Assembly: GCA_012064415.1 (NCBI GenBank) | Contig: SSNU01000003.1 | Coordinates: 1-52,463 of the forward strand | Reading direction: 5' to 3' | From: Gyrodactylus bullatarudis | Taxonomy: Eukaryota > Platyhelminthes > Monogenea > Gyrodactylidea > Gyrodactylidae | Length of the DNA: 52,463 nt | Part shown: in pieces, positions 23,172-34,679 of the stretch | Layout: the number at the start of each line of letters is the position of its first letter | Position numbering within the stretch: the stretch's first letter is position 1 | Made by a program: the position numbers and the translations under genes | Notes under the pieces: model-generated | What the model saw: only the letters and a program-made list of their open reading frames with translations | What the model was told of the DNA's origin: nothing | Database searches by the model: none

Positions 23172-23607
23172 ATTACTATTATTGGGTTCTGAACTCATGG
23201 GGGAAGGTTAGAGAAAAAGACGTTTATTATAGTGATTAACGTTATATTTCGCCAGACTCTACCCTGGTTGACATATAAATACTATCACAATGCGATATTT
23301 GTTTGCATTTCCATTGGTTGAGCTGATTGTGCAATCGCATCAAAGAATCAAGGGGGGGGGGGTTTCACTTCTCATTTAACTTTTTTACCTCTTCAGGAAT
23401 GCATCAATTTGTGGCTGTATTCTTCTCTTTCGTTTAGTCACTGGGCGTTTTTCATTATTTCTTTTCTCGCTAATTGCAGTTTGGCATTGTGATAGTACTT
23501 ATATGTCAACCAGGGTAGAGTCTGGCGAAATATAACGTTAATCACTATAATAAACGTCTTTTTTCTCTAACCTTCCTCCATGAGTTCAGAACCAAATAGT
23601 TGTAATA
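23172..23607. mobile_element. Foldback with two inverted PLE-tail-like arms, array unit 1
   Basis: The left arm (about 23172-23300) and right arm (about 23480-23607) are inverted copies around a centre of about 180 bp containing an 11-G run. The right arm, read +, includes CTGGCGAAATATAACGTTAA then TCAC, CTCTAACCTTCCTCCATGAG and TTCAGAACC. This parallels the family-2 tail at 33141-33265 (CGGCGAAATAAAACGTTTAT then CTC, TCTCAAACCTTCTTCATAAG, TCTAGAATC). It therefore looks like two family-2 PLE tails in inverted orientation with a decayed hammerhead 3' half in each arm. The upstream CTGANGA core is not recognisable. Confidence 0.5.
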
Positions 23608-24068
23608 TTTTTGATGAAGTTCGGTAATATTATTGTTCAAATGAATTTTAATTGATTCAAGAGATAATCTCTACAGGTTTAAGTGGGAAAGATTTTTTAT
23701 TGTTGTTTTGAGAGAAGGAAATTTCATAAATTGTATCTGGGAAATTAATTTTGTTTTTTTATATTAATGATGAAAATTAAATTATAGTTTTTTTAAATTG
23801 ACCTTAAAAATATAGCACATAATATAAGTGCAATTTTATGTTTCAGAGGAAGAAAGAAAAGCCAGTATAAGTGAATAATTATTTAATTTTCAATTTATTA
23901 TTACGTCCTGCTAAGGATGGCATCACTTATTCCTATACGTTAAATATTCATCGTATAAATGAAAATTTTACTCAACTTTTGTTCTGTTACACGGTTATCA
24001 TTTCTCATAGAAATGTTAATAAAACTTAATTTACAAAAGAAAACATGAATCGAGGTTCAATAGTAATA

Positions 24069-24800
24069 CAAGTGAAGTACCCTGTTTTGTTACCTCTCTG
24101 ATCGAAACCTAATTTAAAACTCGTTTATATACAAATGGGGGCATATTTTCTAACCAATCAGAGATCGATGGAGAATCAGCCAATGAAATTCTAGAATTGT
24201 CTGTCGCAATACGAAAGTATCTAGAACTTGAAACCAATCTTTAATTTATAACTAAAAAAATTCCAAAAAGTTTCCTAAATATTCTATATTTATCATTAAA
24301 AAGAAAAATAATTTCCAAGCAAACATCTCAGTCTTAAATTACAACCATTTTCACTCATACAGAAAAATAACTAGTACCATGAAATAGGAAATGATTTTAG
24401 TATTTCACCGATCAATTCATAAGAGATCTTGACTAAATTAAGTTTCTTGAACGGAATTAGTAAAGATGACTTATAAATTGAAATCAAAACAATTTTGGTT
24501 AAACGAATTCACACCCCATCCTTCCACATATCAACCCAAAGGTTAAATCTTATACTGCATTATAAACATTTAGTCTAAATCCCTCAACCCTGGTCCTGAA
24601 AGGGTTGAATAAACAAAGTTTGAATAAAAACATTGCATATAAAATATCTGTCTTTCTTATTGAGACAGATAATGCTAGAATTTCATTGGCTGATTACCCA
24701 TCGATCTCTGATTGGTTAGAAAATATGCCCCCATTTGTATATAAACGAGTTTTAAATTAGGTTTCGATCAGAGAGGTAACAAAACAGGGTACTTCACCTG
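24069..24800. mobile_element. Non-autonomous pogo/Tigger-type element, array unit 2
   Basis: Copy of 21174-21905 shifted by exactly 2,895 bp, with the same ends and TA flanks. It belongs to the tandem duplication rather than being an independent insertion. Confidence 0.75.
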
Positions 24801-26066
24801 TATGTAAAATGCAGAGGTGAAGATCTCTCATACACACAGAAAGACGTATAAAACCATTCTGGCTTATCGGGGACTTATTCCTAGCTCAATGAGTTTTTCA
24901 ACTAGGAATGTGTGATCAAATTTTTTCTTCGATGAAATTTTGGTTCTCCAAAAGACTCTTCATTACTACTTGATGGAATGATCATTGGACAACTGACATG
25001 TCGATGACGTTTGGTTTTAGGAGAGCTCTCTGAAGAGTTGTCTCTTCTTCTAGCCTTCTACTTCTTCCAGCACAAAAATGTCATGCTCAGAAGTTTCAAA
25101 CATAGATGATGTAGCTGAATTTACTGAAATTTCATTCAACGAAACCATTCCTGGAGTAATGAGATACTTCAGAATATTTGAGATTGTCCAATGGTTTGGA
25201 TCTCAATTCGATTTTTCATTAAGTGATCAACGACATTTAGCAATATAAAATATTTGAAAGAACAAAGGTTTAAAGACTTCTATTGTTCTTGCAAATTTTA
25301 ATTCTTTCTGCTCTTTCAATTTTGCCATCATTCTCTGCACCGAAATAACAGGAATGGAGAACTTGTCATACGGCTTCTTTAGTTTTGCAATCAAACTATT
25401 GATGGCAGCTTCTTTAACTTAAGGCATAATTATTACAGGCATCTCCTCTGGTATCAAATTTTATTCCGTCATAGATTTTGGGTTTCATCAAATCGGTAGA
25501 TACTCATTGTTATTTTAAATAAAGATGTCAGTTGAAACAAACAACCAATTTTTAATTGATATTAATCGAGAAGTTAAATAATAGGACTAATTTTAGCAGA
25601 TATTTATCGATAGGAAATACTTCTTTTCAATGAGGAATCATATAAAAAACGTTCTAAAAAATATTTAGCAAAGGATAATATTGCAAGGTAAAATGCAGAC
25701 TCAGGATGTATTTATGGAACTTGGTGACAGCACAAACTATAGTTAGACCATCTTTTTCGATCTGGGGTAGTTCTGTTTAGTTGCAGACTCTTGAACAAAA
25801 ACAAAACAGGCAAGTGTTTTACAGCTTCAACTTGCATCATAAAGTTGCTTCAATTAGGATAAATCAGCAACCACTAAATTTTTCTCTGAATTTTCTTTGA
25901 GTTGCTGGCGGTTATGTTTTTTAGGCAGATGTGGGTTTTCTATTGAAGTACAGAAAATCGCAGAATTGATTATTAATCTAAGAAGGAGAAGAATTCAACC
26001 TGGCAACAATGATAAAACACGGCAGATTTGACCTATACGATTTCCACCAAGTGGAATTGAATTTTA

Positions 26067-26499
26067 ATTACTATTATTGGGTTCTGAACTCATGGGGGAA
26101 GGTTAGAGAAAAAGACGTTTATTATAGTGATTAACGTTATATTTCGCCAGACTCTACCCTGGTTGACATATAAATACTATCACAATGCGATATTTGTTTG
26201 CATTTCCATTGGTTGAGCTGATTGTGCAATCGCATCAAAGAATCAAGGGGGGGGGGTTCACTTCTCATTTAACTTTTTTACCTCTTCAGGAATGCATCAA
26301 TTTGTGGCTGTATTCTTCTCTTTCGTTTAGTCACTGGGCGTTTTTCATTATTTCTTTTCTCGCTAATTGCAGTTTGGCATTGTGATAGTACTTATATGTC
26401 AACCAGGGTAGAGTCTGGCGAAATATAACGTTAATCACTATAATAAACGTCTTTTTTCTCTAACCTTCCTCCATGAGTTCAGAACCAAATAGTTGTAAT
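26067..26499. mobile_element. Foldback with inverted PLE-tail-like arms, array unit 2
   Basis: Copy of the 23172-23607 structure. A 66-codon frame across its centre (26185-26385) exists only because the G run is one base shorter and a T is missing compared with unit 1, so I do not consider it a gene. In unit 3 only the left arm remains (to about 28260). Confidence 0.5.
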
Positions 26500-26690
26500 A
26501 TTTTTGATGAAGTTCGGTAATATTATTGTTCAAATGAATTTTAATTGATTCAAGAGATAATCTCTACAGGTTTAAGTGGGAAAGATTTTTTATTGTTGTT
26601 TTGAGAGAAGGAAATTTCATAAATTGTATCTGGGAAATTAATTTTGTTTTTTTATATTAATGATGAAAATTAAATTATAGTTTTTTTAAA

Positions 26691-26874
26691 AGTTTGAATA
26701 AAAACATTGCATATAAAATATCTGTCTTTCTTATTGAGACAGATAATGCTAGAATTTCATTGGCTGATTACCCATCGATCTCTGATTGGTTAGAAAATAT
26801 GCCCCCATTTGTATATAAACGAGTTTTAAATTAGGTTTCGATCAGAGAGGTAACAAAACAGGGTACTTCACCTG
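26691..26874. mobile_element. Right-end remnant of the pogo/Tigger-type element, array unit 3
   Basis: Unit 3 starts part-way into the element, so only its right inverted end, up to the terminal CCTG followed by TA, is present. Confidence 0.7.
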
Positions 26875-28490
26875 TATGTAAAATGCAGAGGTGAAGATCT
26901 CTCATACACACAGAAAGACGTATAAAACCATTCTGGCTTATCGGGGACTTATTCCTAGCTCAATGAGTTTTTCAACTAGGAATGTGTGATCAAATTTTTT
27001 CTTCGATGAAATTTTGGTTCTCCAAAAGACTCTTCATTACTACTTGATGGAATGATCATTGGACAACTGACATGTCGATGACGTTTGGTTTTAGGAGAGC
27101 TCTCTGAAGAGTTGTCTCTTCTTCTAGCCTTCTACTTCTTCCAGCACAAAAATGTCATGCTCAGAAGTTTCAAACATAGATGATGTAGCTGAATTTACTG
27201 AAATTTCATTCAACGAAACCATTCCTGGAGTAATGAGATACTTCAGAATATTTGAGATTGTCCAATGGTTTGGATCTCAATTCGATTTTTCATTAAGTGA
27301 TCAACGACATTTAGCAATATAAAATATTTGAAAGAACAAAGGTTTAAAGACTTCTATTGTTCTTGCAAATTTTAATTCTTTCTGCTCTTTCAATTTTGCC
27401 ATCATTCTCTGCACCGAAATAACAGGAATGGAGAACTTGTCATACGGCTTCTTTAGTTTTGCAATCAAACTATTGATGGCAGCTTCTTTAACTTAAGGCA
27501 TAATTATTACAGGCATCTCCTCTGGTATCAAATTTTATTCCGTCATAGATTTTGGGTTTCATCAAATCGGTAGATACTCATTGTTATTTTAAATAAAGAT
27601 GTCAGTTGAAACAAACAACCAATTTTTAATTGATATTAATCGAGAAGTTAAATAATAGGACTAATTTTAGCAGATATTTATCGATAGGAAATACTTCTTT
27701 TCAATGAGGAATCATATAAAAAACGTTCTAAAAAATATTTAGCAAAGGATAATATTGCAAGGTAAAATGCAGACTCAGGATGTATTTATGGAACTTGGTG
27801 ACAGCACAAACTATAGTTAGACCATCTTTTTCGATCTGGGGTAGTTCTGTTTAGTTGCAGACTCTTGAACAAAAACAAAACAGGCAAGTGTTTTACAGCT
27901 TCAACTTGCATCATAAAGTTGCTTCAATTAGGATAAATCAGCAACCACTAAATTTTTCTCTGAATTTTCTTTGAGTTGCTGGCGGTTATGTTTTTTAGGC
28001 AGATGTGGGTTTTCTATTGAAGTACAGAAAATCGCAGAATTGATTATTAATCTAAGAAGGAGAAGAATTCAACCTGGCAACAATGATAAAACACGGCAGA
28101 TTTGACCTATACGATTTCCACCAAGTGGAATTGAATTTTAATTACTATTATTGGGTTCTGAACTCATGGGGGAAGGTTAGAGAAAAAGACGTTTATTATA
28201 GTGATTAACGTTATATTTCGCCAGACTCTACCCTGGTTGACATATAAATACTATCACAATGACTCTACAGGTTTAAGTGGGAAAGATTTTTTATTGTTGT
28301 TTTGAGAGAAGGAAATTTCATAAATTGTATCTGGGAAATTAATTTTGTTTTTTTATATTAATGATGAAAATTAAATTATAGTTTTTTTAGATTGACCTTA
28401 AAAATATAGCACATAATATAAGTGCAATTTTATGTTTCAGAGGAAGAAATAAAAGCCAGTATAAGTGAATAATTATTTAATTTTCAATTC

Positions 28491-29048
28491 ATAATTATTC
28501 AAATATCCCCACAAAAAGTATATCAAATAAAAATCGTATCTTAGTCATTTATATTGAAAATGGCTCGTGAATTTAGTTGAAGCTAAATTTTTATTTTTAC
28601 TACTATAAACAGCCGATAAATAACATTATCAGTCAATACTTTACTTTCCACCACATCTATCTGCAAGCTACTCATTATGAAACTTTAAATTTCCCAATGA
28701 ATTTGTTGAATGATGAAAGTGCATTTTGATAGTCAATGAAAAGAAGAATCAAGGTTCAGTTTTTACTAAAAATGTTTTTTAAAGTAGAAATCATTCTCTG
28801 CTTTAGTTTCAGTCTTCAACAGAATTTCTTTTGGGATATAATATATTTTAGAATGAATGAATATATTTCAGAGAAACTTCCGCGTGAGATTAAGAATATT
28901 AATAGTAGAAAAATTTGAAGAGTTTTGGTGTTTTTTCAGCTCATATTATATTCTTATAATTTTCAACTTTACTTCTTTCAAGATTAGTAAAATATTATTT
29001 TCGATGAATTTTTTTAAAATGTAATAGTATATCATCAGAGCCCGGGAT
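28491..29048. other. AT-rich spacer
   Basis: No feature recognised. The open frame at 28736-28918 has no domain-like content. Confidence 0.4.
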
Positions 29049-29090
29049 TAAGTCTGAAGAGACCCAGCGTTATGAAACGTTTATCACTTA
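29049..29090 (+). ncRNA. Decayed hammerhead ribozyme, PLE family-2 type
   Basis: The layout is helix I strand TAAGT (29049-29053), core CTGAAGA (29054-29060), 8-nt helix II segment GACCCAGC, then GTT where GAA is required, helix III hairpin 29072-29084 with loop ACG, C85 at the cleavage position, and ACTTA (29086-29090) complementary to the first strand. Helix I uses different bases from the copy at 40341 yet still pairs. Loss of the two core adenines predicts no activity. No reverse transcriptase is adjacent; a Tc1 element inserted about 55 bp downstream. Confidence 0.55.
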
Positions 29091-29145
29091 TTATTAGTTC
29101 GTTCTCCTATCTTCCTTATGAGTAGACTCCAGTAATAATAATATA

Positions 29146-30663
29146 TAGTGGTTGGAAAAACAATTTATTCACTTATTTTATCTAAATTTGCCGAGTCAAT
29201 TTTTAAGATGGATTTTTGAAACATAAATGGTTCGAAAGATAATTAAATTCTCTATCAATTGAATTATGAATGAACCTTTTTACTATTACAGTTATTATTT
29301 TACAACCAAAATACTATTTTTCATTCATATTGAAAACGAAGAAACATTACATCCACTTTTTATTAGCCTAAGAGTCCACCTTTTTTTCGATGATCTTGAA
29401 ACTTCTTTTCATCATCGAATCTAAAAAGGGTTCAATATCATTAAAATTTAATTCCGTCCAAATTTTCAGAATTGAAATCTTAAGTTCTCTAACATTTTCG
29501 TACTGCTTTCCGTTTTCATAAACCTTTTGAGCTAGAAGTCCCCATAAGTTCTCTATGGGATTTAGATCAAGGCTACGTGCAGGCCAATCAATTTAATCAA
29601 TTTAATTCCTATTCAACCATTAAATTGTTGATTTTGACTTGTGACAGGGGGCATTGTCTTGTTGAAAAAGTAGTTTACAGTTCTTCATCTCATTTTCAAA
29701 TGGAGCACTAGCATTATTCAAGACATTCTGGTACATTTCTGAATTCATTTTTCTTTCTATCACTACTAAAGGTAATGTTCCTTTGAGTACATTGCTCTCC
29801 ATACCATAACTGAGCCTCCATTATGAGCTCTTTTGAGTCTACTTTTGGGGACATTCCCATTCTGACACCAATGATAACTTAAACCCTCAGGTCCATCCAA
29901 ATTAAACTTTACCTTGTCCCAATTAATTCTTTGGCTCAATTTGTTCTTTATCCGGATGACTCGGTTAATCTTATCGTTCTGAGAAAGTTTAGGACAATTC
30001 ACAGCTTTCTTCCATGACATTTTAAAATTATTTTTTGCATAACTCAGAATAGTTCTTAAACCTACATTCAAATCTAGGTTTGATTTTATTTGACGACAGT
30101 TCTTTCCCTGCTGGATCACTAGTCTTTTGATTTTACCAACTTTGAAATTTTTCAATTTCACTTTTCTTCCAGTCTTTGCGAAGGTTTTTTTGTATGATTT
30201 TATATATAAAAATATAACTAATAGTTGAGTGGGCACAATTGAATCTTCTTGCGATCTCTCGGTTTGAGATTCCCTCTTTTTTAAAGTATTTTATCTCATC
30301 AATTTGCCCAATTTTGAAGAGACATCTATGGTGATACATAACCAGAGTTCCAATAATTTTCTTAGAGTAGATCAATATAAAGCCAAGAATTAAAATTGAA
30401 ACTTACTTCAGAATATAAGCGATAAACTTATCGGATAATCAACTGCTAAGAAGTGGATCTAATGTTTCTTCGTTTTCAATATGAATGAAAAATAGTATTT
30501 TGGTTGTAAAATAATAACTGTAATAGTAAAAAGGTTCATTCATAATTCAATTGATAGAGAATTTAATTATCTTTCGAACCATTTATGTTTCAAAAATCCA
30601 TCTTAAAAATTGACTCGGCAAATTTAGATAAAATAAGTGAATAAATTGTTTTTCCAACCACTA
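29146..30663. mobile_element. Tc1-like transposon with 211-bp inverted ends
   Basis: The outer ends read GTGGTTGGAAAAACAATTTA in inverted orientation (29148 inward and 30661 inward). The inverted repeats run 29148-29358 and 30451-30661 with very few differences, longer than the roughly 30 bp common in this superfamily. TA dinucleotides flank both ends; because both sides read TATA, the exact boundary is ambiguous by two bases. It carries a broken transposase on the - strand and is inserted next to a family-2 PLE tail. Confidence 0.9.
29368..30375 (-). pseudogene. Tc1-like transposase, frameshifted (DD34E type)
   Basis: On the - strand the frames give, in order: ISNREIARRFNCAHSTISYI (first helix-turn-helix); MSWKKAVNCPKLSQNDKIN; VKFNLDGPEGLSYHWCQN; HNGGSVMVWRAM; LLFQQDNAPCHKSKSTI (second catalytic Asp); and DWPARSLDLNPIENLWGLLA (catalytic Glu), ending EKKVDS and a stop at 29368. 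About 335 codons are expected, as usual for Tc1. At least two frameshifts interrupt it, and the usual SDE around the first catalytic Asp is deleted before KFNLDGP. It is inactive. Confidence 0.88.
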
Positions 30664-31119
30664 TACTTGATGAGGTTCAGCAACATTATCATTCCAAAGA
30701 ATATTTAATATTATTCTAATTCTCTTCAACTTTTACATTTTCTTTCAATATTTGTAAATCTTAATTTAATAATAATTTCCAAATTTCAGATTTGAAGAAA
30801 AATATATAATCCATAAATGCTTCTTCAGGAGCGCCATTAAATCTAACAAGCTCCAGTATATTTAGAGTTCTCTGAAATCAGATATTATTTTAGATATGGA
30901 ATTCGGTAAGATCACATTTTTAAAATTACATAGTACATTTCTTTATGGTTCTCGTTTAAGAAATGACGTAGATAATGTGATACATTATCAATTATTAAAA
31001 CTAAACATCAATCCATAAAATTTTCACTAAAACTTTCACTAATCGCCGTTATTTTTATTCTAAAAACTAACTTGATATTTAAAAATCAATCAAGACGGAT
31101 CTTGACTTTGTCTTTAATA

Positions 31120-31145
31120 CAGGTGAAGTACCCTGTTTCTTGCCC
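31120..31145 (+). repeat. Solitary pogo/Tigger-type end
   Basis: TA then CAGGTGAAGTACCCTGTTTC followed by TTGCC matches the ends at 21174 and 44690. I found no matching opposite end nearby, so this is either a broken copy or one whose other end has decayed. Confidence 0.5.
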
Positions 31146-31989
31146 AATCTGCTCGATTCATCACTCTCAGACCCCTAGTATTTTGTATTTAGAAGAGAAT
31201 ACACCAAATTGAAAATTTAATTGCAAGAGAATCATCAAGTCAAGATAACTTCAATGAAATTGATATTAAAATTTCGTTTTCTGATATCAAACATGAAAAC
31301 TATCTCTACGGTTTCAAAGCCTTTGCAAAAAAAGAGAATTAGTGTTTCGACTTTGAAGCGATGGATTTTAGATAAAAATCAGATAGCCACCAATCTAGAC
31401 TATGACTATACTCGAGGGTCTGAACCATGTTAAAAACAATATTACTATAACAATCACTGTAATTTTTATAGTCATTATTCTTTAAGAAATACTACACCTT
31501 TCTCTCCCCTTTCTTTTTCTACAGATAGACCAATACAAGCCAGAAGACAGCATAGGCAGGTAGCAAGCGAACAACGTTATAGTCAAATTAGATCTATTAT
31601 TAATGTAAAATATACATAGTAATCGTTGTATAATGTGGACTATTCCTAATAAAAATCTACTATAAAATGTTCTATCATTTTTCAATTGGTTCTATGAGTT
31701 ATCTCACCCAAAAAGGTATTATAATTTATCTTATCATGTTAAATGATTATAAAATTAGTCTATAATCCTAATTCTATTTATTTAAATTTAATTAATCATT
31801 GGATATTTGAATCGAATGGTTTAGAATTATCCTTTTCTATGATTGGTCATTTTAGATTCAAGGTGTAATTCTCTACTAGGTACACACATTTTCAAATACA
31901 TCATGTGTGAGAAGGTTGAATTAGTTCACTCGAAATTTGAAGAATTTCTTATTAGGTCTAGCTCAAACTCGTTTGCAAAAAAGATTATG
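31146..31989. other. Non-coding stretch
   Basis: AT-rich with no recognisable gene. The open frame at 31221-31433 has no domain-like content. Confidence 0.4.
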
Positions 31990-31999
31990 TTACAACGAT

Positions 32000-32580
32000 C
32001 CAAATAATAAATTTGATAAAGTCTCATCAACTATAGATGATGCCAGGAGATCACGCCTTGATAGAAAAGTATTCATCTGCTGTTGTCGATGAAAAGGAAG
32101 TACTCGTATGTTCGAAAAGTGCCCTTGAAAATAAAATTCTATATTATGTACACGAGGAAGAAATTTTTTTGACATTCTCATGAAATCAGACGAGAATTTA
32201 CGCCATTGTGGACGGGATAGAATGGTCAAAAATTTTAAAGGAAGATACACGAATATTACACAGTCTCAAATTATAAAGTTTCTCAGCTTGTGTTATATTT
32301 GTCAACTAAAAAGGTCAGCGAAGACGAATAAAATTGTTTTGAGATAATTTCTGAAGATTATAACAGTAGACTTGATTGATTTTCAAACAAATCCGGATCG
32401 CGAATATAAATTTATTCTTGGATCATCTGACAAAATTTGTTAATATCTACGCCTTGAAGAATAAAACAGCAAAGGCAGTTTGTAAAAAACTCAAGCGTAG
32501 TTTTGTTACCTTTGAGCTCCATCAATTCTTTAGAGCGACGATGGGAGAAAATCTCTTAATTCATTTGTCAACTCATTGAC
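32000..32580 (+). pseudogene. Degenerate integrase-like (rve) transposase, core domain
   Basis: Broken + frames read VDLIDFQTNPDREYKFIL (about 32366-32420), then LDHLTKFVNIYALKNKTAKA with VCKKLKRSFVTF (32412-32514) and MGENLLIHL, where family members usually have a DNGREF-like segment. The DLIDFQ..PD..YK.IL..DHLTKF...ALK.K.A wording belongs to the retroviral-type integrase fold seen in KRBA2/SCAND3-like proteins and related Ginger or gypsy-derived elements. The Asp of DLID is present but the second catalytic Asp is lost (MGEN). Several frameshifts and stops show it is dead. Confidence 0.65.
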
Positions 32581-32750
32581 AGATATTTTTCCTGGCCTCT
32601 AGATAAATTCTACTTTGTAATTATTCACCATGCTCAATTAACCTACTAGAAAAGTGTGGTCACTAGTTATTACTATATCCATGTGAACCCTTATTTAATG
32701 GAGATTGTCTTCTCCCACCTAGATCTTAGAATTCGGATAAGCAGATGTCT

Positions 32751-33138
32751 ACTATAAAATACCTGGACAGATTTATAAAAAGGGAAGCAATTGGCCAAGA
32801 TCGAAAACATTCTCAAACCAGCAGTCAATCCATCTCTCGAATTGAGCTATATAGCTATAGCCAATAGTCAAAATTCACAAGAGCAGAATCTGGTCTCAGC
32901 AAGTAATGTAGAGTTGGTGACAATTGAACAATCCGAGAAGTCAACTGTAGTTGATGAGTGTGAAAGAAGAGGTGAAAACCATGCAATATCAAGTCAACCA
33001 ATAATTAATGCGAATGAAATGAAAATAATGAACCAAGCAGTTAGACGTAAACGAAAAAGGCATAGCGGGCAGTTAATAATGGATGGATTCCTAAAGAGGG
33101 CCCAAGCCTGGAGAAGAAAAGGAAGTAACTCTATGTAA
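32751..33138 (+). pseudogene. C-terminal part of the integrase-like element
   Basis: One frame gives YYKIPGQIYKKGSNW with KTFSN, resembling the small C-terminal domain that follows the integrase in KRBA2-like proteins (Y.IGTK.G.L....SRNQ). A shifted open frame from 32779 continues with ELVTIEQSEKSTVVDE, ISSQPIINA and a basic run RRKRKRHSGQ. Similar wording (IVTVDENAHSEKSAIVD, IISQPVNFSF) recurs at 48490-48900, which argues it was once coding. It stops at 33138, right where a PLE-type tail begins. Assignment is moderate at best. Confidence 0.4.
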
Positions 33139-33265
33139 CCCGGCGAAATAAAACGTTTATCTCTTATTATTTTATCTCTTTTTTATTATTTTATTATATA
33201 TGGTTATTATTATTTTATTCTCTCAAACCTTCTTCATAAGTCTAGAATCAAGTAATAATTAAATA
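33139..33265 (+). repeat. Family-2 PLE-type tail with hammerhead 3' half
   Basis: 33141-33165 reads CGGCGAAATAAAACGTTTAT then CTCTT: the GAA core, a helix III hairpin (AUAAA, loop ACG, UUUAU), a C at the cleavage position and a helix I return strand. The 5' half (CTGANGA) is not recognisable; CTCTATGTAACC stands in its place. Downstream CTCAAACCTTCTTCATAAGT and CTAGAATCAAGTAATAAT parallel the tails after 29090, 40375 and inside the tandem-array foldback. No RT is attached. Confidence 0.5.
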
Positions 33266-34679
33266 AAACGTTTTACAATGCAAAAATTTAAACCATACCT
33301 TTTAAAAACCAACAAGAAAGAATAAAAAGAAAGATAAACTCATAAACAATCTCTTTTTTACAACTTCAATAGTAAATTCAAAAAACGGAATGGAAGTTTT
33401 AATACAGGGAGTGTTAATGAATTTTAACTTTTTGTTAGTGGAGTAGTGATTAATTTTTATTTCTTACTCGTTGGTCTTTAAAAGGTTTAGTTTCTTATTC
33501 ATTTTTGTATGCAGATCTATATAAACCAAACTTATGAATTCAAAAAACTATTCCTACAACCTTCAAATACCTTGGTCCATTTGAGCTTTTTTCACTTTTC
33601 TCTGCGCTGTTGCTACCTATTGGAGAGTTTTGGTGTTTTCTAGCTTACATAATATTCCGGTTTTCCTTGGCTTTTACTATTTCTTTCATAATTTGTAAAT
33701 TAATTTCTTTAATGAATTCTTTATATCATTTTCAAAGTATTGCCACTGATGCTTTATGAAATGTACATATGGCCCCAATATGTATCTTATTACTAAATCT
33801 CCTGATAAACAAGAAGGTTAAAATTACTTCCTGATATTTGTTGGGCCTCAAAAAAATTCCACTAAAATTAGATTTTAAGCGCCTAAAATTGTCTGCTTTT
33901 ATAATAAGATAAAACAGGAATTTATAATTTTTCCTAAAATATTATACTACTTACAAGTAGAATTCTGTGATGATTTTAATACGGTATTAAAAGAAAATTT
34001 TACCATCTGTATTAATGGGAAAATTACACGTTACTTCAGATCTTTTCTAGATAATTCATCTTATCAGTGAACCAATCAGATTTAAGCAGATTGAAATTCA
34101 GTGAAAAATCACTTTTGAACGAAGCCAGAGACCAGGAATAACATAGACTCATACAAAACATCAGTGGAAAGAAAGAGCATCTAATCAAATTTGCTTCAGA
34201 AAAAATTGTTTTCGCTCTTTTGAATGGTATAAATTTAATACGGATAAAGCTTTTTCTATTTTAAAATTCAACTCATGCAATACCTGGTTTGCAAATTTCG
34301 CTTTTCCACATTTTCTTGTAAACCTTGTTATATAGGAAAATGCTGAGCAGATTCGGAATAAGCAAGAACATTTACACAAGAATTTTTAAATATCAATAAG
34401 TTCGTGACCTCAGTACCACCCACCCTATAACAAAAATTAATATTCATAAAACATAACCTATTTTAACCAATGATGATAAAGAATTTAAATCTATCTTCAG
34501 TACATTTCTGCATTAAATAATAGAAACAACAATGCGAATTAACTACAGTTATTATAGGTTTTTATTGTCAATAGTCAATGATTCATTGTAATAAAAGATG
34601 TTAAAATAAATAATACCATTTTATGTGGCATAAAACAAGCTACATCAGACCCTATTGATATTTTTATTATGAATTTCAG
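33266..34679. other. Intronic AT-rich stretch
   Basis: No recognisable gene or element. It ends in a pyrimidine-rich tract and GAATTTCAG, the acceptor of the next exon. Confidence 0.4.

Larger units (their letters stand above)
20924..28490 (+). repeat. Tandem array of a 2,895-bp unit (two full, one partial, one stub)
   Basis: Unit 1 spans about 20924-23818, unit 2 about 23819-26690, unit 3 about 26691-28380, and a stub 28381-28490. Units 1 and 2 are nearly identical; the clearest differences are in a G run (11 versus 10 G, with TTT versus TT after it). Unit 3 starts inside the unit (equivalent to 24617) and lacks about 374 bp at 28261, where the right arm of the internal foldback should be. 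Each full unit holds a pogo-like non-autonomous element, a segment with vestigial coding wording on the - strand, and a foldback. The near identity means recent duplication or an assembly artefact. Confidence 0.9.

Noticed and set aside
26185..26385. Open frame of 66 codons with hydrophobic segments in array unit 2
   Set aside because: The frame exists only because of a one-base difference in a G run plus a missing T; unit 1 lacks it. It lies in the centre of a foldback and has no recognisable domain.
29041..29046. CCCGGG as a restriction-site-like or regulatory palindrome
   Set aside because: It belongs to the decayed family-2 PLE tail, where GGG may pair with CCC of the helix II segment; no other significance is visible.
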